Source of the DNA: Atriophallophorus winterbourni
Taxonomy: Eukaryota; Platyhelminthes; Trematoda; Plagiorchiida; Microphallidae
Direction of reading: 5' to 3'
Length of the DNA stretch: 64,000 nucleotides
NCBI GenBank assembly: GCA_013407085.1
Contig: JACCGJ010000233.1
Span: forward strand, 92,429 to 156,428
A program made the translations under genes and the position numbers. Below the pieces are notes generated by a model. It saw nothing but the letters and a program-made list of their open reading frames with translations. It was not told where the DNA came from and did not search any database. This document shows, piece after piece, positions 38,876 to 53,800 of this stretch. Every line of letters starts with the position of its first letter. The stretch's first letter is position 1.

Positions 38876-41800
38876 CTGTGAAAACAAAAGGTCGGCGATA
38901 TATCACACAGAAGTCCTAGTTTATGCGGAAGATGAATACGTTGTTTAAATTAATTTACGGTAAACAGTGATACATTTTCATTTTTTGATGCGTGCATGAC
39001 ACGTGTCGGCAGTTGCGATCGACCAATGAGTATACATCTTACTCACGAGTAGGTTGAAATGGTAAAATGTGTGTACATCATCGTGTCGAAACGTGAAATA
39101 TCTCATAATCAAACATACGTAGAAACTATAAGCAAACAATGAGCAGTACATAAACAAAAGATGATTAGAAAGAGGAGAAAAATATGTGAATCGATGAAAG
39201 CACAAAACCAAATATAACAAAATATAAAGATAGTCAGGAAAGTACACCAAATGGTTTCTCAGCATAAAATGCTGGATACGTGCATCGTAATCTTATGATT
39301 CGATGTATAAATTAGATTTTAGTGATATATGACCAAATAATCAAAAATTTTGAATATAAGTTCATGTGCTACTTCCGGTACGTAAGGAAGCACCGTGAGT
39401 TGTAACCAAGAAAACACTGACGTTTGATTGCGGCTGATCTCATTACTACAGGACGTTTTGGTTGTTCGGGATAGGCATAAAAAACATATCAGCAAGCGTA
39501 ACCTTGACGGTAAGGAATTCCGATATTCGAGGTAAAAATAGACCGTAACTTGACCTACACGAAGGCCAAGCGAATGTAAGAATGGTGAACAAAATCGTAT
39601 TCGTTTAGTGTCGATTTGAGTGACACAACATCTAATAAATCAAATGGGACTTGCGCAGGCCAAACCGCTACCTCATGTCCAATAGTTAGCGCGAAAACTT
39701 TTCATAAATTCATGTTCTATGTGGAGGAAGCCTAATGCAGTAGTTTATTCCCGTTTTACTTCATGTGATCTTACTTACAATTGTTTACGGGTTTGAAGGT
39801 CGCCGCCCAGCATATTCCGCAATCGTTCACAGAGCCACAAATTCACCATCATCAAAGACAGCATTACATCGGTAGCATGTACTAAATGCTTACCAGCAAT
39901 ACAACCATGACATAATGAAACTCTAAAAGATGGGGAAGTGTGGGACTGAAACAGCAACAGAATCAATGGAAAAATAAGCACAAACACACCGTTTCGGGAG
40001 TTGGTGGTCTGAAATTACTCAATTTCTGTTGGAATGCACAGCACATGAAGAAAATCCGATGGTGTCAGGGTTTTCTGGTAGCTAGTACGAGTTTGCGCAA
40101 TCAGTACAGTCCAACGTGCTCTCGCGTTAAACTGTAGTGATGCTAAACTTAAGACTGTCAAGAGTACAACCATCATTGACAACAAGTATCGAATGCATCA
40201 ATACAATGAGGTCGCGAGGCGATAGAATCCACAATAAATGTGGAAGGGTAGGACGTGAAAACTATAGAACCAGTAACAGAGTCAAGTAATGTGCCTAAAC
40301 CTTGAATCAAACACTTAATCAATAAACATTTGAGAAAGAGTAGAGCGATATCGGCACGACAGAGTCGTTCACTGTCACGTATCGTAGCAAACTTTCCCTG
40401 GTAATCCACTTGAAAACCGCGAAATAACGCGATTCTGAGCCAGTAGCCAATGAGAAGTCTGATCGCGCGAACCACAATCAAGGAGACGAGTCGCTTTAAC
40501 GGCTCACAGTTTAGCTGTCGAGGTATTCCTCTGCTAATTCAGAGTCTATACACCCTTGCAACGAAGCCATTTCGGGTTAGGAGTGGCAAACAAAACCGCT
40601 TTCGGAGAAGGATAATTTTTCATTCCCAATAAATGACCCAACCAGTGAAGTCTACACATTTAATTGTTTTTCTATAGTTATGTCACTGATGAGAGTTGTG
40701 TTACGCAACCGATAGTGCCAACCAATTTTAGCAATGGTGTGAGGATAGTGGATTAATCCAACAAAAAAGGAAGCAACACAACGAGGTCTGCTTTCATTTT
40801 AGAAACTTACATGCAAAACCATTCGCGCACAGCCATAACCACCACCGGAAAACGATAGTTTGTTCAATAAGCCACTGCCACCCAGATTGGTGCCACTTGC
40901 CAGGGCGCTTGCCAGTTCCTCGTTGTCAGTCTGGGCACGTTCCAACCGGAGCTAGATGTGTCGGATGAGAAAAAGACATTTAGACGAACAACAGTTTTGA
41001 TGAAACGGAAAGATGTGTGATATTTACTCACTTTGAGGGCATGGTTCTGGAATAATACCGAATCCAACGCATCTTGCTTAGACAGAAGATTGTCAGTGAG
41101 CTGCCGTAATCTGGATTCCAAAGTCAACACATGTTCAGGGTCGGTTCTGGCGACTGGAAAACCTTCGGTAGCGGTCTGTCGAAGCCTTTGCAGTTCCGAT
41201 TCGTTGGCAATCAGCTTCTGATGAAGATCGGCTTTTTGTCGGCTGAGTGCTTCTTCGGCTTCTCGTTGCTGACGACGCATGTGAACCAGTTCAAGGTCAG
41301 CTTCTTCTCGGAGCTGAAGAGTGATTTTTAAAAAAATGCTTATCAACGAGTTGTAGATTATAATTTGGACTATTTAGTGTATAAATTAGATGACAAAACT
41401 GGAACTTCAGTCTACCAGAAAATCCTTTGATACGTATACCCTTCTTCGATGTATCACCACTTCTCTTCTGGCTCATATCCATGTACATTTGCTACGGTGA
41501 GGAAGTAAACGAAATGCTAGTTAACGGGTTATAGAGCGCAACTATATGAATAGCTTAGTGGGGCGCCAAGTATTCGGGTAAAGTACGACAAAAGGCATAT
41601 CACAGGGGATAAGTAATGATATGTACCAGGCAGGTGATGTACAAGATAAGAAAAACTGGATCATTCGTAAGATAACCCGTCACTTGTACCCTCGGTCTTA
41701 TGATGCTAAATGACCAAAACGCTTGTCATGGTACAGAACTCTTGAAATTTGTTGTTATGACGGTCTAGCCGGTCGATAGAGCTTGAAATGCAGAATTTCA

Positions 41801-44800
41801 AAATCATGTATCTCTTGTGCGATTGTGAGACGAACTTGTTCTCGCTTTCGCGGAATGCACGATAAAAGGTCAGCTATTCCTTTCGTACGACAGATGCATT
41901 TGTAAGCCTAACTGATAGACGTAAATATTGCTAGGACAACTTGCTATAACATTTCTAGGTGAAGTAAGAAGCGTCAAAGCAGCACACTCCTTCAAAGGTT
42001 ATAAATTTGTGTTCATTTTTGTGACAACTAATATTCCATGAAGAACATCTGTTCGAAAATAGCTTGCAGAATATTGATGTTTCGTAGTTAGGCCCACTAT
42101 ATGTAGTGAACGGAGCGTTACTTAATCAAACTCCGTTTTATAGAACAAGAAGATTTTGTGTCAGAAACGAAACGCTATTCAAAAACTGTTCTAAACCAAC
42201 GCTCTCATATTTCTTGCAAAGAAGATTGCAAATTTACTTCAAATATGGCTCGCCTGGTTGAATTAAGTAGGAAGATATAACAATCCATAATAGCAAGCGG
42301 TGTAATAGCACAAGAGTAGTAAAGCAAGGTGGGTTCAAAGAATGTGGAAAAAATATCGAAAATGTTTAGCCTGAAGAATTACCAGCGATTATCTAATACT
42401 AATGGGATTGTGTGGGGGAGATCACACGAGCTTCAGAAATAATACGGGGCTATTGCTGAACATACAACTTTTTTATGGCATGGGCTGAATGTCATGGGCT
42501 TTGGGAACGTCCGCAACATCTTTGATCGTGGTATTAAATGGACGTTGCTAGTTCTCAGTTCAATCTCACATATCCTTAGAGTGACGATTTACTGACTCGA
42601 TGAGCCTGGGATAGTGACATTGAGTTCTATATAACTAAAAAAGAAACTGAATGGTTGACACAATCGATAGGTACGAAATGGCAGAGCCAACGATCTATGA
42701 CCGATTCGTTCGTAAAAATTGTTGTTGGGATCCTTGTGTAGATGACATCAATGAATGCATATCGCGAGAACGTAATGATCTCATGCTCCACATTGTTTCA
42801 CATGACTTACTTTTACATTTTACTTTGTGCGGTAGGCACAACGGATGGATTAGCCGGCTTCATTGGTCTCGAATGACGCCAGTCGACTAGCGTGCATCAG
42901 AGGCGAGATCGTTGTAGATTGTTATCCAGTCACGTTTCCACCGCCAAACGTTGTACAAGGTACATAGCCGCAGGGCATCTACATCCTCATACTTTGCAGA
43001 TGATAGCCAGTTGTTCGCTTTGACGCCGTAGCCAATGACAGGCTGGTTCAGGGTCGAGAACAAGTTTCGCAAGCGCTGAGTCTATCTTTTCGATATAGTA
43101 AGTCGGCTAAGAACTTTAGTCTTTTTCTGCTGACGAAAAGCAGGCCATAAGCACCCAAAGCTGCTCTCTAGACTGTGCAACGATGGCTGCTTGCTCGATA
43201 AATTAAAGGTCACACAGCACATCTGTAACATGGTTTTTATTCTCAAACGATTCAAAATTGGCATATTTGTCATAACATCACATAAGTAGGTATATACGTT
43301 TATTCCGTCCTAGCAGCGTGTTTCAACAGCACAGCAAAGAAAAGGCTGAACAGCATGTAGGCTAGAACACAACTTTGTTTGAAGCATCTACAGAGTACAA
43401 ACGCTTCTGAAGTGCAACCGTTAAAGTAGATTTAACCCTTCAAGCCGAAGTGGGAAAACAAAGGGGTTGAGCAGCCTCTCTGGATACGGAAAGTAGGTAA
43501 ACGATGGAATTCATTATGCTGCTCAGCTTCGAGATCGTCTGAACACCTGCTACTAAATCACACTATAGACATGTGCACGGATGTGCAATGGTACAGTACT
43601 TCTGTGCTGTGCGGCTAACACCGTGCTAAATTGATTGGCCATGGATAGTGATCTGCATGCTGAAACACGCTGGAGTCTCACTACCATCTTTATTCTCTAT
43701 TTCTTATATCTATCTAGGCCTGGGCAACATGACAGTGATATCGCCCATGTGCAGTCTCTGACTGTGCGGCACTTTGCCTGGATCAGGCTTCTGCTTTCAT
43801 ACCATATACCATATACACTATAGACAGAACTCAACGATGGTTAGGCAAACAAAAATACGAAGCACGTTTTAGGTGATTGCTATCATACCTGCTGTTCTCT
43901 TTCGGCTCGCTGCTCCGTAGCCGCTAATTCCTGACGGAAAGCATCTCGTTCACCTTGAAACTGGATCTCCAGCTCTTGCATGGAAAGTTCCCGATGATCC
44001 ACTTCAATTCGCCATCGGGCGACCTCTTCGCGTAGCTTGTCACATTCAGCACGCAGTTCCAACAGCTCTTGTTGCTGTCGAACAAGTGGATCACTTCCAT
44101 CCGGCGAATTACGAAGTGAGGAGATCAGCTAAAGTGAAACGTTTTTAGACGAAAAATCCGTGCGTAGATAGAAAGGTCAAAAGTAAACATACTTTTTCTT
44201 TGACTGATAGAATGTGTGCGGCTTTTTCCTTGTACTGTTTCAAATCTTCCACAGCACGATCTGCCTGTTGTTGGGCCACCTGCAATCGACGCTCCGACAA
44301 CTCATGCTGTTGTCGAACTTTGCTCAATTCTTTGTTCAGATTGTTCTTTGTAAGGAAGAATCATGCAAACAATGGTAATGGTGGAGAGTAACGTTTAACG
44401 CTTAGTTGTACCTTCATTAATGAACAAATGCATGGCATGATGGTGCGATAGACGTTGGACATTCGTTAAAAATGCTTACAGCATGTAATAAATCACAAGT
44501 CATAGATCTAGGCAAAGTGCCGCATAAGCTGAAATAGTGTCAGGTTGTCCAGGCCCAGACAGATTGAAAGGGAAAGGAAAGTGGTAACGTGACTCTAGCG
44601 TGTTTCCGCATGTAGATTACTACCGTTGGTAAATCAATTTATCACGGTGTTACATGCACAGTAAAGGGATACTGCACAATTGTACATCATTGTAACAATA
44701 TACTTACTGAGCCCATACTGCCGCGAACATATTTGAAAATCACCTTTAGCTGGTTACATACGTGAGAATATCGCGTTACATCAAAGACTGTGCGAAATGT

Positions 44801-47800
44801 GTTGTAGACGACAAAACCAAGTCTGATTGATATCTGGCCATCCAATCGATATTTGAATAAAAGTTCACAATATTTCTCAACAAAGCACTTGAATAGAGTG
44901 AAGGATTTACTTTTTAGGATTTCACATCAATCAATATCTTATTATTCAAGCGAATGTTGATTTGTAACGTTATATCGATTGATTGTATGGCTGAAAGTTC
45001 ACGCCTTTGCAATGATTATACATCTCTTGACGGATTCATCTGTGTCGGTAATCCAACTTCCGACCCTATCGAGGCTTCATCTAAAAACGCTCGCAATCCT
45101 GATACACATAACAATCGTAGAGGACCTCATCTTCACTGGTGTCCTAGCATAACTTCAGGCAGTCAGATCGTATGCTGATCACTGAAAAATTGAAATCTCG
45201 TGAAAGCCTCGGTAAGGTAATTGCAATAATGGATACACACCGAAGCACGGAGTTTCTGCATCCAAAGACGTACGTTGGATAATTCGTCCAAAGCAGCTCA
45301 TAATGCAGACATTAGCACCGACCGTTGTATACTATTTACAAAAACGTTTTTTATGCCTTAAACGAGGCAGCCAAAGCACATTTTCTGATGCTGAAACTCG
45401 GCGATTCATAGCGCAGCCATTGCGATTACATCTTAGCCAACCATTCACGATATTTCAAATTGACAGCTAATGTTTCCAAGTTAAAAATGATCTTTGAGTA
45501 TTGAAATTCAGCCATTAGCACGCGACCGAAGATGTGATGCTCTATGCTAGTCGTGTTAATCAGAACTGCGAAAGATTTTAGATAAAAAACTCTTCATAAC
45601 GCAGTTCGAACCCCCAATATTTGTGGCTGGATTGTGTCGCTGTTACAAACCAGGCAGAGTCAAAAGACCGATAACCGGCATACATGAAGCGATTCCAAAA
45701 CATGAAGTGTACTCAGAGCAAGCGAGCAGTCAAAAGATCAACCAAAATGGGACTGATAGGCAGGAAATCGATTGGCTGTTCAAGTGTATATCGAAAATAG
45801 TTGTGCCACCAATAACATGCCGTGAGATTAATGATTCCATTGTCATATTCATAAACACAAGTAGTCCATATTTAAAGATGATGCCAAATGATTCACGATA
45901 AAATGAGTTTTTACAATCAAACAGAGTCTAAGGCAGGGACGAATCTTTTCGTCTCAGTGCGTCAACTCATGCATAGACAAGCGGCGTTTCGCCTGACAAT
46001 CGCCAAAGCTGTGCGAAGAAGTCCATGTATTTTGAAACTGTAAATAAACGGTAAGAAATTTTATGTTGAGGGTAAGAAAACGTAAGGGAAAATGTTCACG
46101 CAAATCAACACATTGCACGTATGAATGTAGCTGGGCGCGAGGACTTGTAAGAGATACATATTTGCACGCTTTGGCTTCATACAGGCCTTCCCAGAATGAA
46201 GTACAGGCATAAAGTGGGCTTTAAATACACGAAACCTTATTCGCTAGCCTTGCAGCCGAATAACAATCAAAACGAAGTTCCGCAAGTTAATAATCNNNNN
46301 NNNNNNNNNNNNNNNNNNNNNNNNNNNNNNNNNNNNNNNNNNNNNNNNNNNNNNNNNNNNNNNNNNNNNNNNNNNNNNNNNNNNNNNNNNNNNNNNNNNN
46401 NNNNNNNNNNNNNNNNNNNNNNNNNNNNNNNNNNNNNNNNNNNNNNNNNNNNNNNNNNNNNNNNNNNNNNNNNNNNNNNNNNNNNNNNNNNNNNNNNNNN
46501 NNNNNNNNNNNNNNNNNNNNNNNNNNNNNNNNNNNNNNNNNNNNNNNNNNNNNNNNNNNNNNNNNNNNNNNNNNNNNNNNNNNNNNNNNNNNNNNNNNNN
46601 NNNNNNNNNNNNNNNNNNNNNNNNNNNNNNNNNNNNNNNNNNNNNNNNNNNNNNNNNNNNNNNNNNNNNNNNNNNNNNNNNNNNNNNNNNNNNNNNNNNN
46701 NNNNNNNNNNNNNNNNNNNNNNNNNNNNNNNNNNNNNNNNNNNNNNNNNNNNNNNNNNNNNNNNNNNNNNNNNNNNNNNNNNNNNNNNNNNNNNNNNNNN
46801 NNNNNNNNNNNNNNNNNNNNNNNNNNNNNNNNNNNNNNNNNNNNNNNNNNNNNNNNNNNNNNNNNNNNNNNNNNNNNNNNNNNNNNNNNNNNNNNNNNNN
46901 NNNNNNNNNNNNNNNNNNNNNNNNNNNNNNNNNNNNNNNNNNNNNNNNNNNNNNNNNNNNNNNNNNNNNNNNNNNNNNNNNNNNNNNNNNNNNNNNNNNN
47001 NNNNNNNNNNNNNNNNNNNNNNNNNNNNNNNNNNNNNNNNNNNNNNNNNNNNNNNNNNNNNNNNNNNNNNNNNNNNNNNNNNNNNNNNNNNNNNNNNNNN
47101 NNNNNNNNNNNNNNNNNNNNNNNNNNNNNNNNNNNNNNNNNNNNNNNNNNNNNNNNNNNNNNNNNNNNNNNNNNNNNNNNNNNNNNNNNNNNNNNNNNNN
47201 NNNNNNNNNNNNNNNNNNNNNNNNNNNNNNNNNNNNNNNNNNNNNNNNNNNNNNNNNNNNNNNNNNNNNNNNNNNNNNNNNNNNNNNNNNNNNNNGAGAG
47301 TAACGTTTAACGCTTAGTTGTACCTTCATTAATGAACAAATGCATGGCATGATGGTGCGATAGACATTGGACATTCGTTAAAAATGCTTACAGCATGTAA
47401 TAAATCACAAGTCATAGATCTAGGCAAAGTGTCGCATAGGCTGAAATAGTGTCAGGTTGTCCAGGCCCAGACAGATTGAAAGGGAAAGGAAAGTGGTAAC
47501 GTGACTCTAGCGTGTTTCCGCATGTAGATTACTACCGTTGGTAAATCAATTTATCACGGTGTTACATGTACAGTAAAGGGATACAGCACAATTGTATATC
47601 ATTGTAACAATATACTTACTGAGCCCATACTGCCGCGAACATATTTGAAAATCACCTTTAGCTGGTTACATACGTGAGAATATCGCGTTACATCAAAGAC
47701 TGTGCGAAATGTGTTGTAGACGACAAAACCAAGTCTGATTGATATCCGGCCATCCAATCGATATTTGACTAAAAGTTCACAATATTTCTCAACAAAGCAC

Positions 47801-50800
47801 TTGAATAGAGTGAAGGATTTACTTTTTAGTATTTCACATCTATCAATGTCTTATTATTCAAGCGAATGCTGATTTGTCATGTTATATCGATTGATTGCAT
47901 GGCTGATAGGTCACGCCTTTGCAGTGACTATACATCTCTTGACGGATTCATCTGTGCCGGTAATCCAACTTTCGACCGTATCGAGTCTTCGCAATGTACG
48001 GAGGAAAACTATTTCATCTGGGAACGCTCGCAATCTTGATACACCTAGCAAGCGTAGAGGATCTCATCTTCACTGGTGTCCTAGCATAACTTCAGGCAGT
48101 CATATCGTATGCTGATCACTGAAGTTCGCTCCCCAAAGATCAATTTTAACTTGGAAACTATAACTGAAAAATTGAAATCTCGTGAAAGCATCCGTAAGGT
48201 AATTGCAATAATGGCCTAACACAGAAGCACGGAGTTTCTGCATCCAAAGACGTACGTTGGATAATTCGTCCAAAGCAGCTCATAATGCAGACATTAGCAC
48301 CGAGCGTTGTATGCTCCTTACAAAAACCTTTTTTATGCCTTAAACGAGGCAGCCAAAGCACATTTTCTGATGCTGAAACTCGGCGATTCATAGCGCAGTC
48401 ATTTCGATTACATCTTAGCCAACCATTCACGATATTTCAAATTGACAGCTAATGTTTCCAAGTTAAAAATGATCTTTGAGTATTGAAATTCAGCCATTAG
48501 CACGCGACCGAAGATGTGATGCTCTATGCTAGTCGTGTTAATCAGAACTGCGAAAGATTTTAGATAAAAAACTCTTCATAACGCAGTTTGAACCCCCAAT
48601 ATTTGTGGCTGGATTGTGTCGCTGTTACAAACCAGGCAGAGTCAAAAGACCGATAACCGGCATACATGAAGCGATTCCAAAACATGAAGTGTACTCAGAG
48701 CAAGCGAGCAGTCAAAAGATCAACCAAAATGGGACTGATAGGCAGGAAATCGATTGGCTGTTCAAGTGTATATCGAAAATAGTTGTGCCACCAATAACAT
48801 GCCGTGAGATTAATGATTCCATTGTCATATTCATAAACACAAGTAGTCCATATTTAAAGATGATGCCAAATGATTCACGATAAAATGAGTTTTTACAATC
48901 AACCAGAGTCTAACGCAGGGACGAATCTCTTCATCTCAGTGCGTCAACTCATGCATAGACAAGCGGCGTTTCGCCTGACAATCGCCAAAGCTGTGCGAAG
49001 AAGTCAACGTATTTTGAAACTGTAAATAAACGGTAAGAAATTTTATGTTGAGGGTAAGAAAACGTAAGGAAAAATGTTCACACATTGCACGTATGAAAGT
49101 AGCTGGGCGCGAGGACTTGTAAGAGATACATATTTGCACGCTTTGGCTTCATACAGGCCTTCCCAGAATGAAGTACAGGCATAAAGTGGGCTTTAAATAC
49201 ACGAAACCTTATTCGCTAGCCTTGCAGCCGAATAACAATCAAAACGAAGTTCCGCAAGTTAATAATCTGAAGTAACTACACAGTATGAGAAATCTTGTTG
49301 CTTAAGAATTTTTAATCTGAAATGTGGGATCTGTTTTCAATTATTGAGCATTTAAAACCATGAGTAACAACACCTTCATCGGTAAGAATGATAATATACT
49401 GCAGCCCGGTCTTACCACAATTTCATCTTTTTCCTCAGCTTGGGCCTTTAACAGCTCCAGCTCTGAATCGTTTCGTGACGTCCAGTAGCTAGTTTGCTGA
49501 TGCCATCATGGGACAGTTGTGATTCCTTCAAATTGACTTGCAGTTCACGCACGCGCATGTCTGAATCTCGTAGATGGTTTTCCAAACGTTCAATCTGGAT
49601 GTAGATAGTTTATAAAAAGTACGGTGTGAATATAACACTACATTGCTGAATAATTTTATCGCAAAAAACGAAATACGGTTTGATATACCCGAGATGAAGT
49701 TTTCACATGCCTTCGGTGAGTAAGATGACAAGGAATCCTAATGATTTTTTACTGAATAGAGATTCAAAGAATTTTATCAACTTTGCGGGAAAGCAATTTA
49801 CTGAGGGAACTATATAGACATCCATTAATGCGTTTTGATTACATGGATGGACTACATCACACGAGTGCTGCACCACGGGTGAGACTAATATACACCCGTC
49901 GACCATGGATTTATATCACAAGCGCATGAATGTTTCATGCTCCTCAGCTTTTGGGATGACTAAACAGTCCAATTTGTGAGTGGCAATCACTCCGACAGCG
50001 CCCACAGCAATATGCAGTACTCGGTCGATCGGCGTCAGTTGCATGCCGGCGACGTGAACTACGTTCAGCAGTCAAGAGCTGTATCTGCTCTTCCCCAGCT
50101 TGGATATGATGCTTTACTAGTGCCTTCAAAAATGAGTGGGCAGGATCAAGTTCTTCCCAATGCAGAGAGCTTTCATATCTCTTTTGCAAACGTAATTGAA
50201 CTGTGAGTGCGGTCTGTCCAAAAGTAGACTTCCTGCTTTCAACTCACCATAGAGTGGCTCTTTTGGAATACGACCATTTTTCACTCTGTACACATGAACA
50301 AGCCAGTGCTGTCGTAGTAGGATGAACATGTTCTGTAGACCAGCTTTAGAAAGTATTTGTTACTTTGTCCATCCACGATATGTTTAAGAAACCGCGGATG
50401 CTTTGTAAATGGAAAGCATTCAGCTTCTGTTCGTGTCTTGCTTGGATGGTCTAGGTCTCACCACCGCAAAGTGAAGCATTGAGTACGCACGCGCGATATA
50501 CCATCATATTTGTCTTCACAATCAACTTCCGGTTGCCCCAGGCACGAGTGTTCAATCGGGACAAGATGCCAGCTGCACTGCCATTCCGCATATCAACCTC
50601 CGTGTTTAGCGAGATAATATCCTTAATGTTTGAACCACGATACATAAATGATGAACTGTACTGGTTCAAGCTGACAGTTTTCAACAGTGGTGATGCGAGG
50701 CGATACAGTATTTGATTAAGAACTTTGGTTTTGCTCATGCTGATTGTCAGCCCAAAGTCTCGCACGCGGACGAAAAACAGTCCACTAGCTCTTGTGGGTG

Positions 50801-53800
50801 CGCAATAATGGCTGGATCGTCGCAAACAGCAGGTCACAGATTAGCACATCCCTTACGTTGATTTATGCTATCAACCGGTTTAGATTGAAAAGCTTGCCAT
50901 CACATCGCGTGCTTAAGTAAATGCCTTCTGTTCTCGCCCTAAAAGAATGCTTCAGAAGGAGAGCAAAGAAAATACCGAAAAGCGTGGGAGCAAGAACACA
51001 CTCTTGTTTGACGCCGCGGCGAATTTCAAGAGCTTTTGAGCTGCAACTGTTAAAATGGACTGAGCTTTTCATGCCAGAGTGGAAAAAATAATGAGTTTTA
51101 GCAGTCTTGAAGGGCAGTCTATAACATCAAACATTTTGAAAAGACTCTCCCTGCTAACGTAGTCAAATACCTTCGTCGGATCAATAAAAACACTGTACAA
51201 TGGCATACGTTCTTCCCGACATTTTTCTTGAAGTTGCCTTTGGGAAAAGATCATGTTTACGTTTGATCCTCCCCTGTCACATTGAGATTCGGAGTAAACT
51301 CTATCAGTTAATTCTTGTAGCGGCGTCTGTAAAACTTTAGCTAACGACTTGCCTACAACATTCAAATGGGAGATTCTTCTGTAATTGTTGCAGTCGACTC
51401 TATCACCCTTATTCTTAAATAGCGTGATGATCGTGTCTCGCATCTCTTGTGGGACACACTCCTCCTGTTAGCACTGGAGAAGAAATCGATAAAGTGGCTG
51501 TATTAAAGATGCTCTGCAGTATTTGATGAGCTCAGCTGAAATTCTGTCATCACCAAGAGACTTTACTCTCGCCAAGCGGTCGATTGCTGAGTTGAGCTCT
51601 TCAAGAGTAGGGGTGCTATCTAAGTGTTTGATGGTTAGTAAACGATCAACATTTTCAAGTACATGCGAGAACACCGTGCTCCCCTACAGTTGAGACAAGA
51701 GATGTACTCGACCCATCATTCCATCGGCTGAGTTTTGTTGAAAATCAGGTTACCAGAGTGACTTAGTGGGAGCTGTTTAAAGTTTTTTTGAAAGCTCTTT
51801 TGATCCTATCATACGTACCGTGAAAATTACCAGTATCTGCACCTCTTTGCATACCGAGGCTAATTTCAGCCTTATAGTCATTTGCACATCTCCTAGCTGA
51901 CTACTGAACCTTATTTCTAGCTGGTCGTAAGTTTTCATCGGTTGGCATTCTTTTTAACTTTGAACGTTGACCGTTTCACGCCCAAAATAGTAGTTACCAC
52001 AAAAAACGTTTGCTTCGAACCAGTCGCTGGTTCGAAAATCTTCGAAGTACAGCTAGAAAAAGCGACTCGATATATATAAACAAAAAGACAAATAAGGAGC
52101 ATATCAGTTGAGCTGGTAGAATAAAGTACACTAACCTGACCCCTTAGTTCTTTGTTCTCTTCATTGGTTTTGTGATTTCGCCGAAGTAGGCCAGAAACCT
52201 CTGACTGAAGCGAAGAGACCTCGCTACGGAGCAGCTTATTCTCCAGTCGGACATCTGTGTGAGCGTCTTGGAGCGATGACAATGTTTCCAAGGACGATCG
52301 CACGGGACTACCTTCTGTTGTCGATGTGTGGTAGCCACTGCTAGCTGCGGAAGAAGTATCGGCAAAGCGTCGATTGACTTCCTTGTAATGAGGTCCGGTC
52401 GGTACACTTTTGAAAAGAAAATGAGCAAACTGATAAGAATATGCGCTAGTCTGGTGGCGGTGTAAACGGTATACTTCTTGGGAATTCTTTTTGATACGTT
52501 TAAAGTTAACAAGACTATTTTGTACTTCGTACTAGTCAGCGTGTTAAAAGCGGATAATGTGAAATAGTGAATAACAATTAACATTTGCATTATGGAAAGA
52601 AAATGGGGTTAGATAGGCCTCATGCTTCACAAACAAGCCCAAATGAGTCATACTGGACAGAAACCAAAGGTTCAAAGAAACAAAGAGAGCCCAAACAAAC
52701 TCGGAAGATCTGTCAAAATGCACAAAACAGGGCGTTTTCGCGTTGGTGCAGCCCTGGGTAAATAGATTAAAATTATAAAATAATTGGGTTAATTAAATAT
52801 TGCAGTGGGGTAAATAAAGGTGTAAACAGAATATATTTTGAGACATGGTATGGTATGATAGTATGAAAGCACAAGCCTGATCCAGGCAAAGTGCCGCACA
52901 GTCAGAGACTGCACGTGGGCTGAGATACTGTCAGGTTGCCCAGGCCTAGACAGACATGATAAAAGAAATAGAAAGGAAATAGAAATGGCATTGAGACTCC
53001 AGCGTCTTACATCATGCAGCTCACTACCCGTGGTTAATCAATCTAGCACGATGTTAGCCGCACAACACAGAAATACTGCACGATTGCACATCCGTACAGC
53101 CAACTAACAGTTGTTTACAAGCATCAGAGATAAGTTAGGTGAAAGGAAACCCCCTTCTGAAAGAATTAGTTCCGGTAGTGTAGTTGCATTTTAGTGTGAA
53201 GCAAGTAGGAAGTACGTACCACTCATCCAGTCAAACAAAGTGTGATACTTATAACGCGCTCAATTATGACAAAACATTCATGAATTGGCGAATTCGCTTT
53301 TGGTTTTGAGACTCCTTATGAGTACAGCATTCGTCACAGTACTTACAAAACAGATCAGTCAACTATGGAAGCAATGGGTTTCAGTTTAGGTCTTACATTT
53401 TATTAACACGCTTGTGCTCTGGGTTGCAAGCCATAGTTTCATCAATCGTCATTATGAATGTCCTTACTGGCGCATTTGAGCGGAGTTATATGCCCGAACA
53501 ATATTTTGAATTAAAAGGCTTACATTGTGGGTATTTAATTACATCCCGAATCTCTCACATGCTGGACGTAGTCATCATTTTCGTATTCACCGAAACAATT
53601 CAGCGGACTGGAATCACCAATACAATTGCTTTTAGACCTAATCAGATGTTCCTATCCCATAGGATAATAAGAATGTCTACGCCTAGAAATAACAGGACCA
53701 CGCATCGAGTACAAGAGACCAAGTTGTGATATTGTATGGATGGGGGTAGGTGATAGTTGCGCCAGGACATTCCAGGCCTAATCACGTTTTATGTCTTAAC

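Noticed and set aside
38978..39265. Hydrophobic 95-codon minus-strand frame
   Set aside because: AT-rich intron sequence gives Phe/Tyr/Leu-rich translations by composition alone.
45623..45901. Conserved 92-codon frame, identical at 48605-48883
   Set aside because: Its apparent conservation is due to the duplicated assembly block, not selection. It has no family match and no splice or promoter context.
46196..47374. Two 370-codon open frames over the N gap
   Set aside because: They consist of translated N positions; there is no sequence behind them.
53412..53729. 105-codon plus-strand frame in golgin-84 intron 1
   Set aside because: No domain, no splice context, antisense to the host gene; likely chance.
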